From positions 186,001-250,000 of the forward strand of contig NZ_JAHZIJ010000006.1 of assembly GCF_019443105.1 (NCBI RefSeq): DNA of 64,000 nt, read 5' to 3'. Under the pieces are notes generated by a model. That model saw nothing but the letters and a program-made list of their open reading frames with translations. It was not told the origin of the DNA and did not search any database. Numbering within the stretch: the first letter of the stretch is position 1; every line of letters starts with the position of its first letter. A program made the position numbers and the translations under genes. Source of the stretch: Paenibacillus oenotherae (GTDB taxonomy: Bacteria > Bacillota > Bacilli > Paenibacillales > Paenibacillaceae). This document shows positions 36,301 through 42,643 of this stretch, one piece after another.

Positions 36301-36389
36301 GTCTGGAACGTCTCTCCTAATCCGTTTACTGCTCCGCCGCCCTTAGGCAGCGACAGAATCTGTTCTGCCGTTCCGGTCGTTGCGCTCAT
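30393..36389 (-). CDS. Tc-toxin TcB/TcC-like protein: SpvB, FG-GAP repeats, RHS core, glycine-rich C-terminus
   Basis: A 1998-residue protein starting at an ATG after AAAGGAGATG. Domains: SpvB at about 10-300 (LPKGGGAVNGLGETFQTDFH, GTGSYSIPLDIPNGPGD), FG-GAP/VCBS-type propeller units at 310-565 (repeated D-x-N/D-G-x-x-D-L), the TcdB middle region at about 620-790 (YHDGHYDGISREFCGFGRVE), many RHS/YD repeats at about 1000-1640, and an RHS-associated core at about 1670-1710 (ARYYDPQIGRFLMPDT, RYSYVQNNPLRYIDPTGH). Known TcB-TcC proteins form a hollow cocoon that encloses a toxic C-terminus cut off after the core. Here the variable tail (about 290 residues) is unusual: a hydrophobic helix, then long G/A-rich glycine-zipper segments, ending DDLWKFILQNDLAKVSK. 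No enzyme motif is seen. It follows the TcA-like gene by 39 bp. Confidence 0.9.
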   Translation of the reverse strand: MSATTGTAEQILSLPKGGGAVNGLGETFQTDFHTGTGSYSIPLDIPNGPGDIAPKLALHYQTTGGQGPFGFGFGLSQLAVKRSTDKRIPTFTEADPLILAGGGELAETGDGTYRLNPDTNGWIIAREGEGFRIMDNAGKYYRLGTTGNGRQTLHIGGSEEVYSWVIQEIEDSLGFKVRYSYLHDGNVLYPERIDYSIYSVLFYYEERPDLWVSRRAGFVESHSLRCTHIELHVNGEQNPVARRWELMYAPAEETGGHSFLKRVKLTGYNNAGESASVPVLTLSYSSFQPRTLERIGAESPDARPGALQQGTRELIDWDGNGLPDLLEIGGGTARVWKNKGDLTWGRPRSIGPLPAAVSLSEPGTAFADMEGNGTADLIMLDRPLAGYYPHKAKGGFERPVFWRRTPNVRLSDPNVRLVDLNGDGIADLLVTGEDYFSLYYREKDGEWAERPVLIPRSEAPPVFLKDSRVHLADMTGDGLQDLVRVDGSGVVYWPYLGLGRWDDPVVVANPPELGRLYDPRRMFLTDVDGDGCADLVYVGTDRVTYWLNVNGHRLADPQEIRFAPSAPPEQIRLADMNGSGTAGVLWSINRPGARATDYYYLDFAGSVKPYLLNRIDNGMGLVTEIEYGSSTSQALRDESIGEAWPTFLPFPIPVILSLRTQDGASDSPGLTRFRYHDGHYDGISREFCGFGRVEIEEYGDESIPTMLTRNRYHLGLHPDEPDRPLAEQERTRLKALRGKLLATEVFGADGSDKENMAYMRTSSSWEVHVVPPPDGSVNVKERVSPRLLESRTAYYEREAEPYRITVNLNKAFDDAGNATIQEQRVEDPRNGALNRTLITETSYAIDPASRFRGKPSRTIQRDGSGGIVSATISYYDDLPESGIGAAGLLTRQETLVLSDELTAEVYGGELPDFAALGYHRRAGENGWWINQVSYTRTEDGGVLRGTTTNARGNTTRLEFDAHRIQPIRVTDALGNMTEAELDYRTNKVSKLTDASGVAIMNRYDPLGRLLAAIEPGASDQFPTIRYEYPAAGSEQHPACLLTAQRLENGKAETLVSKTFISGSGQTIEERSVAGGQEIVETSQQYSARGLIKKQFLPFQSPEPAYTNPAALGIASRQFRYDAIGRLIEALGADGTLQKQAFEPGIAYMYDEEDTNSEAGARHASTPTRHTFDPAGRIMEAAVNDAGNWLSTFYEYDIKGNLLSVIDSAGAQSTFRYDCLGRRLLTDNPVSGESLFVFDAGGNQVEKRDAAGKKVRFEFDALDRLFRTTLPGSGAQTAQFTYDDAGAATPPEGDGNSKGKIVKITHQGGSEVLAYDELGRVKHRELSPDGLGGQKFAFDYTYRATGQIESITYPKPAAAAGRLVVRYSYDQRGRLSAIPGFVKKISYNTAGLRDRIEYASGVATAYVYDALSLRLTGLHTVDGTGAVLQQFDYRHDRVGNLLGVDSPDPKLAASYEYDNLYRLVEASTISGQLWSYNYDNGGNLTHKSDVGAYVYDAEGRLATAGPHAFSYTATGQTRTGPWGEASYDAIGRMTAVTRGNEEMACTYNHAGSRVRMQITGGAEELDQWTLDDLLTIQNGTAIGYIMDGAVRVAQLALAAGTASFLHGDHLGSTTLVTAMDGTVLQRVYYDPFGAVLDNTVEAGAEGTSHLYTGALYDHWSELLYCQARYYDPQIGRFLMPDTMVPELYHPMAWNRYSYVQNNPLRYIDPTGHFWEEIGQWFEDNWKQIVAAVAVVAVIVLAVVLSVVTFGVAGIIAVGIGMAIGGVVGGISASAAGGDVLLGVLCGMAVGGAAALGGMGIGAGMAAAFGAKTLAATLLTGALAGAVNGAAMGFTAGFAGGQGSIGDIWEKMLEGALVGAITGAIMGFGSYLFGGGTLGTGKLSIPKPSTAALGKAAVGFAAGSLAELGREAAAGKGLDPLKILGAGAGGAGLGAFVSFGGSSGLPVLDFLKPALTGAVSSLFAQGVSAVFVLDYADDLWKFILQNDLAKVSKSGKFNYP

Positions 36390-36428
36390 CGTTTCATCTC
36401 CTTTATCGAAGAATAGCTCCCTGCGGAA

Positions 36429-39400
36429 TTAGACTCGCGGCGTGAATTCATATTCCGTCAGCAGCACGATGTTGCGGATCTGGTCAAGCTTAAGCTTGCC
36501 GTCCACGACCAGTGCCGGATTGTCTGCGGCCACAATTTCCACCCGATAGGAGCCGATCGACGACCCTGCTGCCAGCGGTTCCCACGGATGACCGGCCGAT
36601 ACCACAATTTCCCCTTGTGCATTCGGGCTTGCAGCCAATGTTTCATGATGTGACGGGACGCTCAATCTGATCGTCCAGCCGGAGGGATCGACCCCTTCCT
36701 CCGTCAGCAGCAGCAGGCTGAGATTCCGAAGCTGCGGGCTCTCTTCCTGGAACGGGAAGTCTGTTTGGTCCAAGGTGAAATCGAGTACGCCTGTATCCTG
36801 GAAATGGAAGAATGCATCCGGATAGGTCCACCGCAGCGGAAGGCTTCGCTGCCGCAGGTTCGCCGCCGCTATAGCAGCAAGCTCTGCCTTCACGTCTTCA
36901 GCAAGCGCCGCGTCATAATTCGCGTTGTAGTAGAACGTTATGCGAATATCTGATATCGAATAATAATCGAGATCATTGGAGGAACGGGGAATATCAAGCA
37001 CCCATGAGCTGGCAACCCCGGCTCCCTCGAATATTTTCAGCGTTCGGCCATCTGACGGGAATATGAAGCTGTCCTCCCTTAGCCGATATTCCGACAATAG
37101 CAGCGTTTCCTTAGGTTGGATTCGGAACTTCAGCTCATTGATATCCGCCGTCCGATAACGGCTCACACCGCCGTTCGTCAATGTGCCGCGTACACCGGAG
37201 GTTGGAAGAACGCCGACAATCTCCACCTCGACGCTTTCAATTCTGCGGGCAAATGTACCGGGGAATGCCAGGTCGAAATCCTCGACGCGTGTCTCGAATG
37301 CCATCCGTCCCGTCTGGCGGAAAGCGGTTTCGAACAGGAACGGATAGCGGTCCATCAGCGAGATCGTTTGTTTGACTGGCACACGCTTGCGCTGCACATG
37401 AACGATCGCATCGTAGGTGAACGAATCGATATCCAGCATGAGCGCATCCGCCGCCAGCATCCCTTTTACCGACTGAGAGGCGTAATCGCTTTTGATGAAA
37501 TGGCGGTTCATATCATTCTCGAAATTATAGGCGCGCTGCATCAGCCTTGCCGATCTGAGCGCCATATTGAAGTAGCTGGCGGAGATTCCCCGCATGAACA
37601 ATCCCATCTGGTACCATACATCCTCGGAAAAGAACTGATTCTCGAACGCTTCCAGATTGTCTTTGGCCGCCTGCTTGCGCAAGCCTGCAATAACCTCATT
37701 CTGCTTCGCTACATCCAGCTGGGCTGCAGAAGCGTTCAATTGGGCCTGCGCCATCGCCTGGGCCTTGGCCATCTCCGCCTGCTGCCGCTGCATCGCAGCA
37801 AGCTCATAGTCACGTGTAATGATTTGCGAGCGCTTCGTCTTCTCGGCGATCACCTCATGAATGTGCTGGCTCCCGCCATCAATGCCATTCTCCAGCTCCC
37901 ACGGATTCTGTGACGAATACCAGGCAATGCTCGTCTGCAGGCCGATACGTTCCCAGCTCATGGCCGAATAATCATTGAAGTTCTGCTGGGCATTCGCGGC
38001 CCGGACAGCAGCATAATCTCTGCCTGCCTCATAGACCTTCACTTCCATCTCGGCAGCCTCACGCTGCTGCTTGGCGAGCTCCAGCTCAGCGCTTGCAATG
38101 CTGCTGGCCTGCTCCAACTGCTGCCTGGTCAGCGATTCATTCTCGCCCCGGTCATAGAACTCGATAAAGCCGCGCTCGGCCTGAATGGCCTGCTGGGCAA
38201 AATATCTTGCAACATTCTGCAAATAATCAAAGGTCCAAATCGGCACAATATTCGCCATGCCAAGAAAATCCAGATTGGCGGCAATCTGCGCAAGCCGATT
38301 GCGTATCGTCAGCACGACAATCGCAAGCTGCGGATTCATCGCGCCGATGCTCCCGCTCGCCTCATACTCGACCAGCATGGCCTGCACCTTCGCCCCCGTC
38401 ACCGCCAGCTTCTCAGCCTTGTAGAGAGGCGAATCCGGGTTGATTGGCGAAGCGGCGCCCGGTGCATTGGCAACAAGCCGATAAATTTCTGCCGCCTTGG
38501 CAAAATCATCATTTTTGTACAGCAAGTCCCCCCAGTGCAGAACGTTAGTAGCCAGCTTCAACCACAAGGACGGCAGTTCAAAAGCGAGATTGATATATTC
38601 ATAATTAGCAGCATTCAAATAATAGGATTGCGCGGTCTCGTAATCACCCAGCGCATGATAGCAGTCGCCGAGTGCAGTGGGCAGAACGTAGAAATAGAGG
38701 TGGGGAAGTTGGATGGAGAAATCGGTAATGATATCGTCATGCCATCGAATGCGGCGAATATCCGCGTAATCGATGCGGGATTTATAGATGGCATGGATCG
38801 GATCTGCCGGAGGAACATCTCCGCTCTTCCATTCCAGCCGCAGCTGTTCCTTGCCGATTGTCGTAGCTAAAGTCTTCGTGAACTCCTTCTCCGCAGCAGT
38901 CGCTCTGCTCTCCACCCGCTGCTTGATCCATCCCCCGCCTTTGCCCGGCATGCGGAAGGTGATGGCAAGGCCTTGCGCGGTGTGCATATCACTAAGCGTT
39001 CGCGGCTCGATCGACAGCTTGTCCCCGACCGACAGCTGATCCGCCGTCACAGTCTGCGAAAGGACGGCCCGTATGGGAACGTTCTCCGGGACAAGACCCT
39101 GCGCTTGCTTGACCAGCTGCTCGCCCTGCTTGAGCAGTTCGGCTGCCCGTCCTTGAGCGCCTTGCTTGACATAAGCGGCAGCCATATTGAAATAATATTG
39201 AGCTTGTCCGACAACATCATCATGCTCGACGAAAATACGGTTCGCCTGATTGAGCAAATGATGGGCTTCTTCCGTCTGATCCTTGTTGATATATACCGCC
39301 GCAAGGTTATTAGCAGCCGCGCCATAAGCGGATTTGGCATCCTCCGAATCGGCTCTGGCCGCATGCTCCATCGCAAGCTTGAAATAATATTCGGAACGGT

Positions 39401-39941
39401 TCCATTGCCCTCTGGCCGCATAAGAGATGCCGAGCTCGCTGGCTGATTTGGCCGATTGAAGCTGTTCATCTGCGGACTGAACGCCAAGTCCTTCATAGAC
39501 TGCAAGCCTTGAGCGCACCTCAGGAACTTCCGTGAATACGGGGCCGAATTTGTCTGAGTAATCGGTTAATGGCAGCGACTCGATCAGATCAAGACCTGCC
39601 ATAAGCAGCGGATTGAACAACATACGATCCAGCGGGAAAACAGCCTCCGGCCTGCGGGCGACCGGACCCGGAAATCTGGGATGCAGCAGCTTGTAGATTA
39701 GCGCTTGCGCTGTCTTGTAGGTATCGATCGCCTCGCGGTAACGCCGCTTGAGAAACAGGGCATTGGCCGCATCCAACCGGGCTTTAATATCCTGCAGCTT
39801 CTTCTCCGCTCCGCCGCTTGCTTGCAGGCGATTGGAATAGAGCGATTCAGAGAGCAAGCTGCCCTCATCCAACAAATAATTCGCTGCTGTCTCCGAAATT
39901 TCCCGGATTGTCAAATAATTTTCCTGAAACTTAACCGTCAT
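36429..39941 (-). CDS. TcA-like toxin-complex subunit with N-terminal TPR region and TcB-binding domain
   Basis: A 1170-residue protein. Residues 50-480 contain TPR-like helical repeats (AKSAYGAAANNLAAVYINKD, QYYFNMAAAYVKQGAQGRAA, GDCYHALGDYETAQSYYLNA). Residues 540-770 hold long charged helices (EQASSIASAELELAKQQREA, VRAANAQQNFNDYSAMSWER) that look like the stalk or channel helices of TcA proteins. Residues 770-1170 match the TcA C-terminal region and TcB-binding domain: NMALRSARLMQRAYNFENDM, FLFETAFRQTGRMAFETRVE, FPGTFARRIESVEVEIVGVL. The typical N-terminal VRP1 and receptor-binding modules of large TcA proteins are missing. The start follows GAGGAGATGGTTATCGG and overlaps a short upstream frame. 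It is probably the binding partner of the downstream SpvB/RHS protein. Confidence 0.82.
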   Translation of the reverse strand: MTVKFQENYLTIREISETAANYLLDEGSLLSESLYSNRLQASGGAEKKLQDIKARLDAANALFLKRRYREAIDTYKTAQALIYKLLHPRFPGPVARRPEAVFPLDRMLFNPLLMAGLDLIESLPLTDYSDKFGPVFTEVPEVRSRLAVYEGLGVQSADEQLQSAKSASELGISYAARGQWNRSEYYFKLAMEHAARADSEDAKSAYGAAANNLAAVYINKDQTEEAHHLLNQANRIFVEHDDVVGQAQYYFNMAAAYVKQGAQGRAAELLKQGEQLVKQAQGLVPENVPIRAVLSQTVTADQLSVGDKLSIEPRTLSDMHTAQGLAITFRMPGKGGGWIKQRVESRATAAEKEFTKTLATTIGKEQLRLEWKSGDVPPADPIHAIYKSRIDYADIRRIRWHDDIITDFSIQLPHLYFYVLPTALGDCYHALGDYETAQSYYLNAANYEYINLAFELPSLWLKLATNVLHWGDLLYKNDDFAKAAEIYRLVANAPGAASPINPDSPLYKAEKLAVTGAKVQAMLVEYEASGSIGAMNPQLAIVVLTIRNRLAQIAANLDFLGMANIVPIWTFDYLQNVARYFAQQAIQAERGFIEFYDRGENESLTRQQLEQASSIASAELELAKQQREAAEMEVKVYEAGRDYAAVRAANAQQNFNDYSAMSWERIGLQTSIAWYSSQNPWELENGIDGGSQHIHEVIAEKTKRSQIITRDYELAAMQRQQAEMAKAQAMAQAQLNASAAQLDVAKQNEVIAGLRKQAAKDNLEAFENQFFSEDVWYQMGLFMRGISASYFNMALRSARLMQRAYNFENDMNRHFIKSDYASQSVKGMLAADALMLDIDSFTYDAIVHVQRKRVPVKQTISLMDRYPFLFETAFRQTGRMAFETRVEDFDLAFPGTFARRIESVEVEIVGVLPTSGVRGTLTNGGVSRYRTADINELKFRIQPKETLLLSEYRLREDSFIFPSDGRTLKIFEGAGVASSWVLDIPRSSNDLDYYSISDIRITFYYNANYDAALAEDVKAELAAIAAANLRQRSLPLRWTYPDAFFHFQDTGVLDFTLDQTDFPFQEESPQLRNLSLLLLTEEGVDPSGWTIRLSVPSHHETLAASPNAQGEIVVSAGHPWEPLAAGSSIGSYRVEIVAADNPALVVDGKLKLDQIRNIVLLTEYEFTPRV

Positions 39942-40033
39942 CCGATAACCATCTCCTCTTCAATAGTGGAATACGGATCGCCAGTATAATTCTTCATGTC
40001 TGTTAAGCCGCAGCAATCACCATCAGTATACAT
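39938..40033 (-). CDS. Possible 31-aa leader peptide overlapping the TcA-like gene
   Basis: A short frame (ATG at 40033; MYTDGDCCGLTDMKNYTGDP at its start) ends in GGATGA, where its TGA overlaps the ATG of the TcA-like gene in the ATGA manner. A weak GGAAG lies only two bases before the ATG, and the TcA ribosome binding site GAGGAG is inside the frame. Such an arrangement can couple translation, but the ribosome binding site is poor and the peptide matches no family, so this is tentative. Confidence 0.3.
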   Translation of the reverse strand: MYTDGDCCGLTDMKNYTGDPYSTIEEEMVIG

Positions 40034-40133
40034 ATCTTCCAATTATGCAGGTATAGTTAGAAAGGCTTATTACTCTAGTTCAAATGATTTATTAAGAGAT
40101 CTGCCGGTTCGACAGCTTATTCTGTCCGCTGCA

Positions 40134-40176
40134 CAAAAAAACCGGCTCCTCCCTAACCTTCAGGGATGAACCGGCA
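40134..40176 (-). terminator. Terminator at the end of the alkyltransferase-like gene
   Basis: On the minus strand GCCGGTTCATCCCT and AGGGAGGAGCCGG form an interrupted stem followed by seven T. The stem begins inside the last codons of the gene ending at 40153. Confidence 0.8.
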
Positions 40177-40464
40177 GCGCTCCAGATCAACTTGTCCATT
40201 GTCATCGAACAAGACGCCTTCATTTATAAGATAAAGCTTCTGCATATAGCGCGCTTCATCATCCTTAATGGCGATCTCTCCCTTCACGTTGACCACTCTG
40301 TGCCAGGGAAGTCCGTGGGCCGCACTCAAGGAATGGAGGATTCGCACAACCTGCCTGGCCCCTCTCCGGCTTCCGGCAAACTCGGCGATTCCCCCATAAG
40401 TCATCACATACCCTTCGGGTATGGCTTTAATCGTCTCGATCACTTTCTGTGTGAAAGGCTGCAT
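40153..40464 (-). CDS. Alkyltransferase-like protein (ATL), MGMT-fold DNA lesion binder
   Basis: A 103-residue protein with the DNA-binding fold of O6-alkylguanine-DNA alkyltransferases. The start is the ATG at 40464 (MQPFTQKVIETIKAIPEGYV) after CAGGAGG. The family's active-site PCHR is replaced by PWHR (tryptophan at residue 54), so it cannot accept an alkyl group. This defines the ATL group, which binds O6-alkylguanine and hands lesions to nucleotide excision repair. The helix-turn-helix region TYGGIAEFAGSRRGARQVV and the arginine finger are present. It ends within its own terminator. Confidence 0.9.
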   Translation of the reverse strand: MQPFTQKVIETIKAIPEGYVMTYGGIAEFAGSRRGARQVVRILHSLSAAHGLPWHRVVNVKGEIAIKDDEARYMQKLYLINEGVLFDDNGQVDLERCRFIPEG

Positions 40465-40708
40465 GCTCTCACCCTCCTGAAATCTGCCTGGCGACACGGC
40501 AAGATGGACTGCTTAGATTAACAACTTCAGTTCTTTCAATGATAGTCTTGTAATCATCCATTGATTTAATTAATTACCCGCCCCTAACACCTTTTAAGAA
40601 AACTTAACCTATAGTATAGAAGGTATTCCGTTATTGACAAGGAAAAAGATATAGATTTATCCCCGAGAATCTTGACCCTAAATCTCTAGACTTGAGGTGA
40701 CCTCGATA

Positions 40709-41149
40709 ATGGAAGAACGATTTGCGGAGTTAACAGAACTAGTTAGAAAACAAAGTAATCAAATTCTTGAAATGCAACAGAAAATAAATATTTTGGAAGA
40801 TAAGATATTACGCCTATCTATCTGTAAAGTGTCCAATGGAAACTATCCTTATTATGACTTTATTTTGTCATACGGCATTACACCTGATCAACAATCTCGG
40901 ATCAATAGATTATTTATGGCATTATCCAATAAGCTCGCTGGCAATACACTACCTACTGGACTCAGGGAAGAGAGCTATTCTACTGACTTTTTGTTTAGTG
41001 ATAAACCAATCAATTGGGATGATGTAAAATGTTCCATTACACGCATCTGGCCTGTCACAGATGCTGACCTGCCATTGTCATTGATAAAAGCAATGAAAGA
41101 TCAAGGATTGCAGATTCAAGTTTGTGACTACTTGCTTTCCCAAGCTTAA
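40709..41149 (+). CDS. DUF1878-like (YhaI-like) protein with N-terminal coiled coil
   Basis: About 146 residues. The ATG at 40709 follows GAGGTGAC with good spacing; a GTG four codons upstream lies within the ribosome binding site. Residues 1-35 are a probable coiled coil (MEERFAELTELVRKQSNQIL, EMQQKINILEDKI). The middle, YPYYDFILSYGITPDQQSRINRLFMALSNKL, resembles the DUF1878 pattern of B. subtilis YhaI (YPFY.L......). The function of that family is unknown. Codon use is more AT-rich than that of the neighbours. A hairpin AAGCCC...GGGGCTT lies just after the stop. Confidence 0.65.
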   Translation: MEERFAELTELVRKQSNQILEMQQKINILEDKILRLSICKVSNGNYPYYDFILSYGITPDQQSRINRLFMALSNKLAGNTLPTGLREESYSTDFLFSDKPINWDDVKCSITRIWPVTDADLPLSLIKAMKDQGLQIQVCDYLLSQA

Positions 41150-41176
41150 AGCCCGTATTTAAAGGGGCTTCATTCA

Positions 41177-41437
41177 TTATGCCTTCTCTTTAAGCCGAGC
41201 CATCGATCGTGTTTGAATCGCCCCATTCCCTCTGCTTGCTCTTACAAGACGGATCCGATATGCAGCAATGATTGTTATTATAGCAAAAATCATAAAAATA
41301 TTGCTATAAACAACAGACTCCCCCTGCTGAACGTTCAGCGGATTCCAGCCGGCGTCAGCGCCGCGATCTTGCATTTTGCTATATAACGCGGATGCCGCGG
41401 CAATGCCGATAAAATTCATCATTGCCATAAGTCCCAT
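41177..41437 (-). pseudogene. C-terminal fragment of an MFS transporter
   Basis: The frame gives GLMAMMNFIGIAAASALYSK, QDRGADAGWNPLNVQQGES and a final helix YSNIFMIFAIITIIAAYRI, the last two helices of a 14-helix MFS drug exporter. The same frame continues upstream across the start as WSCLGVGMGLM before entering the EamA gene in another frame. The N-terminal three quarters of the transporter are missing, so a deletion appears to have joined EamA directly to this tail. A start codon exists but no ribosome binding site. Confidence 0.7.
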
Positions 41438-41439
41438 CC

Positions 41440-42396
41440 CTACTCCGAGGCAGCTCCATGTCCCGTTTTCGCTGCTTCTGGCGCTGCCGCCCCCTTCCGT
41501 CCCAACAGATTCGTTCCGATTACTCCCGCAATGATGAACAGAGAGCCAAGCAGATGGTATACTGTAATCTCCTCCCCCAAGAAGATCGCCCCGGCGGCAA
41601 TCGAGGTAATGGTTGATAGATTGGAGAATACGCTCATCCTCGATGCCTCCATTCTCGACAGGATATAGTTTGCCGTCAGCGCTGTTATTAGTGAAGACAC
41701 AATACCCAGGAATAGAATCGATAGAATAAAGGGAGTGCTAGTCAGCGGAGCGAAGAATTCCTCTAACGTTCCATTGGCGCCATGGCTGGTCAGCGAGACA
41801 ATGAGAAATACGGCAAAGCCGATCCCAAGCATCAAGTAAGTGATTTCTGCCGGGCTGAACTGCTTCGACAGCGAGCGGGCCAGCACACTGTATCCAGCGA
41901 ACGCGACACAGGTTAAGAACAGCAGCGAAATTCCCGTCATGCTCGACAGATTGATGGTGCTCCCCTTCATGATGAAGATGAAGACAACACCAAACACCGA
42001 CAGCAGAATCGACAGCTTCTGCAGGATGGTGGTTCTTTCTTGCAGAAATAGGGCAGCGAGCAGGAGCGTTACAACGGGTGTAAAAGCATACAGGATGCCT
42101 CCCTCTGCGGAGGTGGCATGCTGAAGGCCAAACGCTTGCAGCGTGAAGAAGCCCAGCGGATACATGGCTGCCAGCAGCAATGCCTTGTATATCGGCTTGC
42201 CGCGATAATTAAGCTTGACCCAGCCGCATGCAACCGGAATCGATATGACGGCAAACGATGCGGCAAAGCGGAAGGCCAGCGTATCCATCGGCTGTGCGTG
42301 CTGGAGCGCTATTTTGGCAAAGAGAAACGAAAACCCGATAATTGCCGCATTAAGCACAGCCAGTATATAGGCCAGCCTTAGTCCTTTATCATTCAT
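41440..42396 (-). CDS. EamA-family (DMT superfamily) metabolite exporter
   Basis: A 318-residue transporter with ten predicted helices in two EamA repeats (about 10-145 and 158-295). Typical motifs include GFSFLFAKIALQHAQPMDTLAFRF, GILYAFTPVVTLLLAALFLQERTT and ANYILSRMEASRMSVFSNL. The C-terminal GRKGAAAPEAAKTGHGAASE tail may be an artefact of fusion to downstream DNA. It is divergent from a MocR-type regulator; this pairing is common and suggests that the regulator controls the exporter, probably in response to an amino acid or pyridoxal derivative. Confidence 0.9.
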   Translation of the reverse strand: MNDKGLRLAYILAVLNAAIIGFSFLFAKIALQHAQPMDTLAFRFAASFAVISIPVACGWVKLNYRGKPIYKALLLAAMYPLGFFTLQAFGLQHATSAEGGILYAFTPVVTLLLAALFLQERTTILQKLSILLSVFGVVFIFIMKGSTINLSSMTGISLLFLTCVAFAGYSVLARSLSKQFSPAEITYLMLGIGFAVFLIVSLTSHGANGTLEEFFAPLTSTPFILSILFLGIVSSLITALTANYILSRMEASRMSVFSNLSTITSIAAGAIFLGEEITVYHLLGSLFIIAGVIGTNLLGRKGAAAPEAAKTGHGAASE

Positions 42397-42505
42397 AAAA
42401 GCCCCTCATCTCTTTACTTGTATAATCGGGAATGTGTTCGCGAACAGCCCGACCGTCAGGTTAAAGATAATGCATTCAAAGGTTCGAATCCATCTCATTT
42501 TGCCC

Positions 42506-42525
42506 CAACTGTATCGATACAGTTG
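42506..42525. promoter_or_regulatory. 20-bp perfect palindrome, likely MocR operator
   Basis: CAACTGTATCGATACAGTTG is perfectly self-complementary and lies between the divergent EamA and MocR genes. A TATAAT box for the regulator is at 42541-42546, so the palindrome is near its -35 region, and it lies upstream of EamA on the other strand. A role as operator for the MocR protein is inferred. Confidence 0.7.
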
Positions 42526-42643
42526 ATCGGGACTTGCCTTTATAATAAATAAGAATCGTGGCATGATGAAAGCAGGCCTCAGAAATAAAAGGAAATGCTC
42601 CAATGCGGGCCGAATGCCGTGGAGTTGAGCAGGGGGATGCCAA

